Shown piece by piece: positions 1-5,030 of a stretch of 5,030 nt of DNA. Made by a program: the position numbers and the translations under genes. The stretch lies in NCBI GenBank assembly GCA_020444985.1, contig JAGRHK010000162.1, forward strand, positions 1 to 5,030, read 5' to 3'. The notes under the pieces were generated by a model. The model ran no database searches. It saw only the letters and a program-made list of their open reading frames with translations, and was not told the origin of the DNA. Every line of letters starts with the position of its first letter. The first letter of the stretch is position 1. Source of the stretch: Candidatus Competibacteraceae bacterium (lineage in GTDB: Bacteria; Pseudomonadota; Gammaproteobacteria; Competibacterales; Competibacteraceae).

Positions 1-853
1 GAGCAATCGGCGCTTTATCCGCGACAGGTCGAGCGCGCAGAGTCGAACCAGTCACGGTCAGTCGCTTCATCATGATCGGCGCCAGATTCAAGTCGACTTT
101 AGCGCCGCGCAGGAAAGCGATAAAAACCAGTCGACCTTCAACTGCCAACGCACTGAGGTTGCGTTGTACATAGTCGCCGCCCACCATGTCCAGAATGACA
201 TCCACGCCCTGATTCTTCGTAAGGCTTTTAACGACCTGAACAAAATCCTCTTCACGATAGTTAATGACTCGTTCAGCGCCCAGGTCGAGGCAGGGTTGCA
301 CTTTGTCAGGGCTGCCAACTGTCGTTAACACCCGTGATCCTAGCGCCTTAGCTAGTTGGATAGCGGTTGTGCCGATGCCGCTGGCGCCGCCGTGGACCAG
401 CAAAGTTTCTCCCGGCTGCAGTCGCCCACGGTCAAAAACATTGCTCCAGACTGTGAAAAAGTTTTCTGGCAGGGCAGCTGCCTGTTGTCGGGTCAAGCCT
501 GCGGGAATCGGCAGGCATTGCGGAGCAGGGGCGACACAGTATTCAGCATAGCCGCCACCGGTCAGCAAGGCGCACACTGTATCTCCAACCGCCCAGTGAT
601 TAACGCCTTCGCCTACTGCGGCAATCGTACCAGCGACTTCCAGGCCAGGAATATCGGATGCGCCCGGAGGGGGAGGGTAACTACCTTGGCGTTGCAGGCA
701 ATCCGGTCGATTAACGCCTGCAGCGGCAACCTGGATTAATAGTTCGCCGGTCGCCGGTTTTGGTAAGGGCCGATGGGCCGGCGCCAGTTTCTCCGGGCCA
801 CCTGGTTCGGTAATTTCGATAACGGTCATACGGTCAGGCAATGATGGGGACAT
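1..853 (-). CDS. NAD(P)H quinone oxidoreductase, PIG3 family (C-terminus beyond window)
   Basis: This cytosolic medium-chain reductase probably uses NAD(P)H to reduce quinones. The frame is open from the ATG at 853 to the window edge (284 residues seen; the family is usually about 325, so roughly 40 are missing). The GroES-like N-terminal domain has the family's signature stretches EITEPGGPE (13-21), AGVNRPDCLQRQG (45-57), YPPPPGASDIPGLEVAG (about 59-75) and LPENFFTVWSNVFDRGRL (about 128-145). The dinucleotide-binding Rossmann loop is HGGASGIG at 154-161. No zinc-ligand Cys/His set is seen, as expected for quinone reductases in this superfamily. An in-frame TGA at 865-863 limits the start to 853 or later. 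The Shine-Dalgarno is weak (GAG about 8 bases upstream). Family members usually begin at the equivalent of Met9 (829), so that start is possible, although no ribosome site precedes it. It lies 39 bases after nrdJb with no terminator between, so it is probably co-transcribed. The physiological substrate cannot be read from sequence. Confidence 0.93.
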   Translation of the reverse strand, partial: MSPSLPDRMTVIEITEPGGPEKLAPAHRPLPKPATGELLIQVAAAGVNRPDCLQRQGSYPPPPGASDIPGLEVAGTIAAVGEGVNHWAVGDTVCALLTGGGYAEYCVAPAPQCLPIPAGLTRQQAAALPENFFTVWSNVFDRGRLQPGETLLVHGGASGIGTTAIQLAKALGSRVLTTVGSPDKVQPCLDLGAERVINYREEDFVQVVKSLTKNQGVDVILDMVGGDYVQRNLSALAVEGRLVFIAFLRGAKVDLNLAPIMMKRLTVTGSTLRARPVADKAPIA

Positions 854-892
854 AGTGCAATCTCATGGGAAATCTGAAACAAGTCGCTTTCT

Positions 893-1570
893 TTAGGAAC
901 ACTTGGAATCGCCACAGTTCAGGCAGGTCAGGCAACCGTCCATGACGATGACCGCTTTGTTCTGGCATTTGCTACAGAGCGTGGCTTCGGAAGGAAAGGT
1001 GCTAACGCCCGCTTCTTCAACAGCTTTCATGCCGGTTTCGTATTTGATGCGCTGCTCGTCGATCAATTTGCGCTGATGCGCGTCGAGACTGTCTTTTTCT
1101 AAGAGACCGATAGAGCGTAGGTGAGATTCGATGACATCGCCAATTTCTGCGACCAGCGAGGGCATATACTTGCCACCCTTTTTAAAGTAGCCGCCTTTCG
1201 GGTCGAATACCGAGCGCAGTTCTTCCGCCAGGAACGTCACGTCGCCGCCTTTGCGGAAGACTGCCGAGATGATGCGGGTCAGGGCGACAATCCATTGAAA
1301 ATGCTCCATCGCCTTGGAGTTGATGAAGATTTCAAAGGGACGCCGAATTTCATCCGGGGTATTTTTATTAAGCACGATGTCATTGATGGTGATGTACAGG
1401 GCATGGTCGGACAACGGCGTCTTGACTTTGTAGGTGGCGCCGGGCAGGACATCCGGTCGTTCCACACTTTCATGCATGTGCTGTACGGCCAATCGAGGAT
1501 CGGTTGCGGGGGGCGTCTCGGGTTTGACGACGCTGTAGGCAATAATTTTTTTGTCGATTTTGACGGTCAT
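893..1570 (-). CDS. nrdJb: Class II ribonucleotide reductase small component NrdJb (TSCPD / Cys-rich tail)
   Basis: This 225-residue protein corresponds to the C-terminal part of a one-chain B12-dependent ribonucleotide reductase, encoded separately as in Pseudomonas NrdJab. The middle (about 45-150) is the conserved TSCPD-type region, including ALYITIND (57-64) and FQWIVALTRIISAVFRKGGD (91-110). The tail has six cysteines at 199, 202, 213, 216, 219 and 224 (CxxC, then CxxCxxCGxSKC). In class II enzymes such a tail holds zinc with four cysteines and uses the remaining pair to re-reduce the active-site disulfide of the catalytic subunit after each turnover. Which pair is redox-active here is inferred. 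The start was set at 1570, not at the longer ATG at 1618, because CCGGAGG lies 5 bases before 1570. The 1618 start would overlap nrdJa and has no comparable ribosome site. It is 34 bases downstream of nrdJa and 39 upstream of the quinone oxidoreductase. The length is close to that of the Pseudomonas protein (about 230). Confidence 0.93.
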   Translation of the reverse strand: MTVKIDKKIIAYSVVKPETPPATDPRLAVQHMHESVERPDVLPGATYKVKTPLSDHALYITINDIVLNKNTPDEIRRPFEIFINSKAMEHFQWIVALTRIISAVFRKGGDVTFLAEELRSVFDPKGGYFKKGGKYMPSLVAEIGDVIESHLRSIGLLEKDSLDAHQRKLIDEQRIKYETGMKAVEEAGVSTFPSEATLCSKCQNKAVIVMDGCLTCLNCGDSKCS

Positions 1571-1575
1571 CCTGG

Positions 1576-1582
1576 CCTCCGG
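1576..1582 (-). promoter_or_regulatory. Shine-Dalgarno of nrdJb
   Basis: CCGGAGG reads on the minus strand at 1582-1576 and is separated from the ATG at 1570 by 5 bases. It is the strongest ribosome site in this operon. It decides for the 225-residue form of NrdJb over the 16-residue longer form starting at 1618. Confidence 0.8.
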
Positions 1583-1604
1583 AAGCTGGCTATGTTTTGC
1601 GGAA

Positions 1605-3767
1605 TTACCACTTGCCATAATAGCCCTCTTTCAGGGCATCGAATAAGTTGGCGGCGCTATGAATTTCACCGTCATATTCGACTTCTTCGTTGCCCTGAAC
1701 CTCGACTTCCGAACCATCCTCCAACACAAATCGGTAGCGGGTATTTGCCAGATCCTGTTCCTTGACCAGTACTCCCTGAAAAGCGGATGGATTGAAACGA
1801 AAGGTTGTGCAGCCTTTGAGTCCCTGTTTATAGGCGTAAAGATAAATATCCTTGAAATCCTCGTAAGGAAAATCGGTCGGGACGTTAGCAGTTTTGGAGA
1901 TACTGGAATCGACCCACTTTTGCGCAGCGGCCTGGATGTCGACATGCTGCTTGGGCGTCACGTCATCGGCGGTAATAAACACCTCCGGCAACTGCTCTTC
2001 AGGCGATTGAGCTTCTGGAATGGCCCTGGGATTAATCAGGTGCCGGTAGGCCAATAACTCAAAAGAAAATACATCGACTTTTTCCTTGGATTTTTTTCCA
2101 GATCGGATAATGTTGCGCGAATAGTGATGAGCAAAGCTGGGTTCGATGCCGTTGCTGGCGTTGTTGGCCAGTGAGAGCGCAATTGTGCCGGTCGGAGCGA
2201 TTGACGTGTGGTGAGTGAACCGGGCGCCGATTTCGGCCAACGCCGTCACTAAATCGGGATCGACTTCTGCAACCCGCTGCATATAGCGACTATAGCGCGC
2301 GTGTAGAACCTTGCCTTTGACGCAATCTCCTTCGCGGATGCCATCGTCGGCCATCTCCGGGCGCTTGCGCAGCAAATCGGCGGTGATCGTAAATTCCTGT
2401 TCGAGAATGGGCGCCGGGCCTTTTTCCTGAGCCAGTTCCAAAGCAACCCGCCAACCGACGAGCGCCATTTCTCGTGTGACTTCCTCAGTGAAAGCCAGAG
2501 ACTCTGACGAACCGTACTCCATACCCAGCAAGGTCAATGTCGAACCGAGTCCCAGATAGCCCATGCCATGCCGGCGTTTACTTGAAATCTCCTGGCGTTG
2601 CTGTTCCAGTGGCAGGCCATTAATTTCCACCACGTTATCCAGCATTCGAGTGAAAATGGCGACCACTTGGCGGTAGGCGTCCCAATCAAAACGGGCTTTT
2701 TCCTTAAAGGGATTCTCGACGAACTGGGTGAGATTGATCGAACCCAGTAAGCACGATCCATAAGGAGAGAGCATTTGCTCGCCGCAAGGGTTTGACGCTT
2801 GTATATTTTCACAAAACCAGTTGTTATTCATTTCATTCACTTCATCGATCAAAATGAATCCTGGTTCGGCATAATCATAAGTCGAGGACATGATCACGTC
2901 CCACAAGCGCTGGGCGCGAATGGTTCGGTAAATCTTGCAAGCCACCTGGCCTGCTTCATTCACAATGAGTCCTTGGGTGGTCGGCCATTCACGCCAAACG
3001 ATTCGTGAGGCATCCTGTAAATCAATTCGATCTTCTTCGGCTTCCTGGGCCATCATTGGGAACGCCAGCACCCACTCCTGATCGTTCTTGACGGCTTCCA
3101 TGAATTCGCGGGTGATCAGCAACGATAGATTAAATTGCCGTAAGCGACCGGCTTCACGTTTGGCGCGGATAAACTCCATCACATCAGGGTGGCCCACATC
3201 GAAAGTTCCCATCTGCGCGCCGCGCCGCCCTCCCGCCGAAGAAACGGTAAAGCACATCTTGTCGTAAATATCCATGAATGACAGGGGACCGGAGGTATAG
3301 GCCCCAGCCCCGGATACATAAGCGCCACGCGGACGCAAGGTGGAAAAGCAATAACCGATGCCACAACCCGCTTTTAATGTGAGTCCCGCTTCATGCACCT
3401 TGCGCAGGATGTCATCCATCGAATCCTGAATTGTGCCGGATACCGTGCAATTGATGGTCGAGGTTGCCGGTTTATGCTCCCAGGCGCCAGCGTTCGAGAT
3501 GATGCGTCCCGCTGGAATCGCGCCGTGACGCAAGGCCCATAAAAATTTTTCGCGCCAGTGTTCGCGTAATTCCGGGGTTACTTCCACCTCGGCCAATGCA
3601 TGAGCGACCCTTTGGTAAGTACTATCGATCGTTTCGTCAACCGGATGGCCATCCTTGGATTGCAGTCGATATTTTTTGTCCCAGATGTCCCAGGAAGCGG
3701 GCTGCATCGGCGCGTCGGCGGCGATGGTCGGACGGTCAACAGCAGGTTGTAAATGCGCGATTTTCAT
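1605..3767 (-). CDS. nrdJa: Adenosylcobalamin-dependent class II ribonucleotide reductase, catalytic subunit NrdJa
   Basis: This cytosolic enzyme reduces ribonucleotides to deoxyribonucleotides using a cysteine radical generated from adenosylcobalamin. It needs no oxygen and no metal-radical subunit. The 720-residue protein has the class II landmarks: NCTVSGT with the first disulfide cysteine C107; NPCGE at 326-330 with Asn326, the radical-carrying Cys328 and Glu330; the partner disulfide cysteine C339 in GSCLLGSINL, exactly 11 residues after Cys328, as in Thermotoga NrdJ; the phosphate-binding loop IAPTGT (523-528); and GLKGCTTFRFNPS (649-661). There is no N-terminal ATP-cone and no intein at the usual active-site insertion points. 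It ends in FDALKEGYYGKW and lacks the Cys-rich tail, which NrdJb supplies. The length is near that of Pseudomonas NrdJa (about 730). The start at 3767 (MKIAHLQP) places the protein like its relatives, though its ribosome site (CAGG) is weak. An in-frame ATG at 3848 would add 27 unconserved-looking residues and has no ribosome site. Confidence 0.96.
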   Translation of the reverse strand: MKIAHLQPAVDRPTIAADAPMQPASWDIWDKKYRLQSKDGHPVDETIDSTYQRVAHALAEVEVTPELREHWREKFLWALRHGAIPAGRIISNAGAWEHKPATSTINCTVSGTIQDSMDDILRKVHEAGLTLKAGCGIGYCFSTLRPRGAYVSGAGAYTSGPLSFMDIYDKMCFTVSSAGGRRGAQMGTFDVGHPDVMEFIRAKREAGRLRQFNLSLLITREFMEAVKNDQEWVLAFPMMAQEAEEDRIDLQDASRIVWREWPTTQGLIVNEAGQVACKIYRTIRAQRLWDVIMSSTYDYAEPGFILIDEVNEMNNNWFCENIQASNPCGEQMLSPYGSCLLGSINLTQFVENPFKEKARFDWDAYRQVVAIFTRMLDNVVEINGLPLEQQRQEISSKRRHGMGYLGLGSTLTLLGMEYGSSESLAFTEEVTREMALVGWRVALELAQEKGPAPILEQEFTITADLLRKRPEMADDGIREGDCVKGKVLHARYSRYMQRVAEVDPDLVTALAEIGARFTHHTSIAPTGTIALSLANNASNGIEPSFAHHYSRNIIRSGKKSKEKVDVFSFELLAYRHLINPRAIPEAQSPEEQLPEVFITADDVTPKQHVDIQAAAQKWVDSSISKTANVPTDFPYEDFKDIYLYAYKQGLKGCTTFRFNPSAFQGVLVKEQDLANTRYRFVLEDGSEVEVQGNEEVEYDGEIHSAANLFDALKEGYYGKW

Positions 3768-3906
3768 AAGCCTGGAGTCTTTGGACAAGTGGATTAAGGC
3801 GTGGTCAGGATCAGGAGCGGTTGAGTGCTGGATTGAGAAAAACCGCATGCTGCGTGACTCGGGATTGAGGATTTTAGAAGATACAAGAAAAAATTCCAGA
3901 CGTATT

Positions 3907-3922
3907 TTCCTACATAATGTGG
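3907..3922 (-). promoter_or_regulatory. NrdR box 2 (nrdJ-proximal)
   Basis: Read on the minus strand, the 16-mer is CCACATTATGTAGGAA. Against the published NrdR consensus acaCwAtATaTwGtgt it matches at 10 of 16 positions, and at 8 of 10 in the core CwAtATaTwG. Its core ACATAATGT is a perfect dyad around the central base. It would cover about +6 to +21 of the inferred transcript. NrdR is a zinc-finger/ATP-cone repressor that shuts down ribonucleotide reductase genes when dATP is high. Taken alone the match is modest; its identity with box 1 is the stronger argument. Confidence 0.6.
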
Positions 3923-3933
3923 TTTAAAGCAGG

Positions 3934-3962
3934 TTTATATACAACATAATGTGTTGAAGCAA
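3934..3962 (-). promoter_or_regulatory. Candidate sigma-70 promoter of nrdJa
   Basis: On the minus strand, TTGCTT (3962-3957) and TATAAA (3939-3934) are separated by 17 bases. The -10 matches the consensus at 5 of 6 positions and the -35 at only 3 of 6. Transcription would start near 3927, giving a leader of about 160 bases. NrdR box 1 sits almost exactly in the spacer and box 2 just past the start site, so a bound repressor would block it. A second possible reading uses CATTAT (3919-3914) as the -10, with TTGTAT 19 bases upstream. Confidence 0.5.
3939..3954 (-). promoter_or_regulatory. NrdR box 1 (nrdJ-distal)
   Basis: Read on the minus strand, the 16-mer is ACACATTATGTTGTAT. It matches the NrdR consensus acaCwAtATaTwGtgt at 13 of 16 positions. 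The surrounding CAACA/TGTTG arms (3956-3942) form an imperfect palindrome. It shares the 10-mer CACATTATGT with box 2, and the two copies are offset by 32 bases, about three helical turns. This is the spacing typical of paired NrdR boxes upstream of nrd operons. Confidence 0.72.
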
Positions 3963-4010
3963 ATTATTAAGACATTGTTTGCCCTGATAATGAGTTGATT
4001 TGCAACTTGC

Positions 4011-4019
4011 TGGTAAAAT
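4011..4019 (+). promoter_or_regulatory. Candidate extended -10 promoter for the lipoprotein operon
   Basis: TGGTAAAAT has the form TGn-TAAAAT, an extended -10 element with 5 of 6 matches to TATAAT. No good -35 lies 16-18 bases upstream, which extended -10 promoters tolerate. Transcription would start near 4026 and give a leader of about 107 bases that includes the hairpin at 4038-4057. This rests on a short motif only. Confidence 0.3.
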
Positions 4020-4037
4020 CAATGGATGGATTTATAA

Positions 4038-4057
4038 AGCCCTTGTTGTCAAGGGCT
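4038..4057. repeat. Perfect 8-bp inverted repeat (hairpin) in the lipoprotein-operon leader
   Basis: AGCCCTTG and CAAGGGCT pair perfectly across a 4-base TTGT loop. On the plus strand no U-tract follows, so it is not an intrinsic terminator in that direction. It would sit near the 5' end of the lipoprotein mRNA, where it could stabilise the transcript. On the minus strand it is followed by TTTATAAAT, a weak U-rich tail, so it could end transcripts running leftward toward nrdJ. Confidence 0.55.
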
Positions 4058-4120
4058 GGAACCGGTGGTATAACCCGCTAAACTCTGAAGAGTATCGCTA
4101 ATAATGGATACAAAAAGCCG

Positions 4121-4126
4121 AGGGAG
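4121..4126 (+). promoter_or_regulatory. Shine-Dalgarno of the first lipoprotein gene
   Basis: AGGGAG ends 6 bases before the ATG at 4133. This is a strong and well-placed ribosome site and it supports that start. Confidence 0.75.
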
Positions 4127-4132
4127 AAATTC

Positions 4133-4678
4133 ATGAAAATCTTGTATGCTTCTCTTATTGTTCTCTGTCTGGGGCTGGGGGCTTGTACCACTCCAATGCC
4201 TGTCGAGACGGGCTATCCGCTCACCTACCAACAGAAGATGCGGTCGGCGCATCACTGGGATGTCATGGCGATTGATGTGGCCAACTGGCTGCAAGACGCC
4301 TTGATGATGCCAAATCTTGAGTATGATAAAGGGCATGAGGCTCAGGAGCGTCCAACCATTAGTCTGTATCTTGAGCCGCCTAGATACTACACTGCGGCAG
4401 GCGCCGGATTTTATGACTTATTGACCACGCGTCTCGTAGAACGGGGATTCATTATCACGACCACGCCATCAGCCGGGTTGCCTGTAAGCTATGATATGCA
4501 GGTCGTCAAGTCCGGACTGCCGGAAACGGTCAAAGATGAAATCATTGTCAATGTTTCGGTCATGAACGCTGATCGTTATCTGCTCCGGTATAGCAATGTT
4601 TATTATGTTGGCGATAAAAACCAATACATGGCCATGCAGCAGCCGGCTACTCGCATTATAGAGGTGGTTGGACCATGA
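4133..4678 (+). CDS. Outer-membrane lipoprotein of unknown function, possibly distantly FlgO-like
   Basis: This complete 181-residue protein has a textbook lipoprotein signal: MK, a hydrophobic stretch at 3-17, and the lipobox LGAC with the lipidated cysteine at 18. Thr19 at mature position +2 is not the inner-membrane retention signal Asp, so outer-membrane sorting is expected. No further membrane segment is seen. I do not recognise the family with confidence. The mature part has AIDVANWLQDAL (46-57), PTISLYLE (74-81), DLLTTRLVERGFI (95-107) and YDMQVVK (120-126). Their order resembles the N-terminal pattern of the FlgO-type domain in the next gene (R-x4-GF in both), so it may be a diverged relative. 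A small alpha/beta periplasmic domain is inferred. It is preceded by AGGGAG and overlaps the next gene by four bases, which suggests translational coupling and a joint role at the outer membrane. A link to flagella is not shown by the sequence. Confidence 0.85.
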   Translation: MKILYASLIVLCLGLGACTTPMPVETGYPLTYQQKMRSAHHWDVMAIDVANWLQDALMMPNLEYDKGHEAQERPTISLYLEPPRYYTAAGAGFYDLLTTRLVERGFIITTTPSAGLPVSYDMQVVKSGLPETVKDEIIVNVSVMNADRYLLRYSNVYYVGDKNQYMAMQQPATRIIEVVGP

Positions 4679-5030
4679 TGAACTGGAAGCTAATTCTACG
4701 CGCAGGGGTCGCGTTTTTGGCCCTGTTCGGTTGGGTGGGCATCCAAGGCTGTGCTTCCTCAAGAGAAAATCTGCCTGTTCGTCCCATCATCCAGGATGCA
4801 GACTTGATCGAGCAGAACTACCAGGCGGCGGATGCTTTGCTGACGCGAGCGCCTTGGCTGCGAGAGCGGCGCGAGCCGCTGCTATCTGCAACATTCGTCG
4901 ATATCAACAATCTTGAAATGTCATCGGGTCTGGGGCGCGTGATTGGCGAACAACTGGGTTCGCGCTTTGCTCAACAGGGTTTCACTGTGGTTGAGATCAA
5001 GATGCGCAACAACATCTTCGTTCAGGAAGG
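4675..5030 (+). CDS. FlgO-family outer-membrane lipoprotein (C-terminus beyond window)
   Basis: The frame is open from the ATG at 4675 to the window edge, with 118 residues visible; FlgO proteins are usually about 200 or more. The N-terminus has two basic residues, a hydrophobic stretch (10-23) and a lipobox-like IQGC with Cys26. Gln at -2 is unusual for a lipobox, so lipidation is likely but not certain. The domain begins at NYQAADALL (48-56) and continues with PLLSATFVDINNL (68-80), SSGLGRVIGEQLGSRFAQQGFTVVE (positions 83-107) and KMRNNIFV (109-116), which is the FlgO pattern. In Vibrio, FlgO is an outer-membrane lipoprotein that supports flagellar stability. FlgO-domain proteins also occur outside flagellar loci, and no flagellar gene is visible here. 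GAGGTGG (4661-4667) precedes the start by 7 bases, and the ATGATGA junction overlaps the stop of the previous gene. The next codon is also ATG, so a start one codon later is possible. Confidence 0.87.
   Translation, partial: MMNWKLILRAGVAFLALFGWVGIQGCASSRENLPVRPIIQDADLIEQNYQAADALLTRAPWLRERREPLLSATFVDINNLEMSSGLGRVIGEQLGSRFAQQGFTVVEIKMRNNIFVQE

Larger units (their letters stand above)
3768..4132. other. Divergent intergenic region between nrdJa and the lipoprotein operon
   Basis: These 365 bases separate two divergently read operons and hold no convincing gene. The centre (about 3880-4040) is AT-rich. From left to right it holds the presumed nrdJ leader (about 160 bases to the inferred start of transcription), two NrdR-type boxes with an overlapping minus-strand promoter, an extended -10-like element pointing right, and a perfect 8-bp hairpin in the rightward leader. 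A cobalamin riboswitch was looked for in the nrdJ leader and no recognisable B12 box was seen. Confidence 0.7.

Noticed and set aside
264..739. Two overlapping plus-strand open frames opposite the quinone oxidoreductase
   Set aside because: The minus-strand frame matches the PIG3 family over its whole length. The plus-strand frames are its complements with no recognisable domain.
1121..1765. Open plus-strand frame of 214 codons opposite nrdJb and the end of nrdJa
   Set aside because: It is entirely antisense to two strongly supported genes, its translation resembles no family, and it has no independent support.
1605..3767. Intein in the ribonucleotide reductase, a frequent intein host
   Set aside because: NPCGE, the disulfide-cysteine region and the IAPTGT loop are all uninterrupted, and the total length is normal.
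3835..3855. Short stem (CGCA/TGCG) followed by TTTTT on the minus strand, looking like an attenuator in the nrdJ leader
   Set aside because: The stem is only 4 bp with a 3-base loop, too weak for an intrinsic terminator.
3768..3926. Possible cobalamin riboswitch in the nrdJ leader, since the enzyme needs B12
   Set aside because: No recognisable B12-box motif or multi-stem fold was seen by eye. Class II genes are also not the usual riboswitch target; the class I and III genes in the same genome are.
3981..3990. GCCCTGATAA, similar to the flagellar sigma-28 -10 element GCCGATAA, upstream of a FlgO-type gene
   Set aside because: It has two extra bases and there is no TAAA-type -35 at the right distance. 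It lies about 140 bases from the gene. Probably chance.
4082..4093. Small dyad ACTCT/AGAGT around a 2-base centre upstream of the first lipoprotein
   Set aside because: It is a short palindrome with no spaced second copy and no operator consensus I recognise. Expected by chance.
4668..4916. Plus-strand open frame of 82 codons over the start of the FlgO-family gene
   Set aside because: It is in a different frame from the FlgO-type protein, whose domain match runs through the same bases.

Overview
The window looks like a piece of a gammaproteobacterial chromosome (moderate GC). The evidence for this is the split class II ribonucleotide reductase of the type known from Pseudomonas (NrdJa plus NrdJb), a PIG3-type quinone oxidoreductase, and an outer-membrane lipoprotein with a FlgO-type domain. 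The sequence alone does not settle the genus. No mobile element, CRISPR array, tRNA or rRNA was recognised.

Left block (1-3767, all on the minus strand). In transcription order it holds nrdJa (3767-1605), nrdJb (1570-893) and a zinc-free medium-chain quinone oxidoreductase (853 to beyond base 1, so its C-terminus is missing). The gaps are only 34 and 39 bases, with no terminator-like hairpin in either, so the three genes probably form one operon. NrdJa carries the radical and disulfide cysteines. NrdJb carries the six-cysteine C-terminal tail that a one-chain class II enzyme would have. Together they would make deoxyribonucleotides with adenosylcobalamin, independently of oxygen.

Middle (3768-4132). 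This is a 365-base divergent intergenic region. On the nrdJa side, two copies of the same 10-mer lie 32 bases apart and fit the consensus for NrdR boxes, the operators of the nucleotide-sensing repressor of ribonucleotide reductase genes. They overlap a plausible sigma-70 promoter. On the other side are an extended -10-like element and a perfect 8-bp hairpin in the presumed leader of the rightward genes.

Right block (4133-5030, plus strand). Two overlapping lipoprotein genes are present (ATGA overlap at 4675-4678). The first, 181 residues, is complete and of unknown function. The second is cut by the window edge and has a FlgO-type domain. Shared spacing of a few motifs suggests that the first is a distant relative of the second.

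Most of the window is explained by known families. The points most worth a second look are the tandem NrdR-type operators, the co-location of a quinone oxidoreductase with nrdJab, and the pair of FlgO-like lipoproteins.
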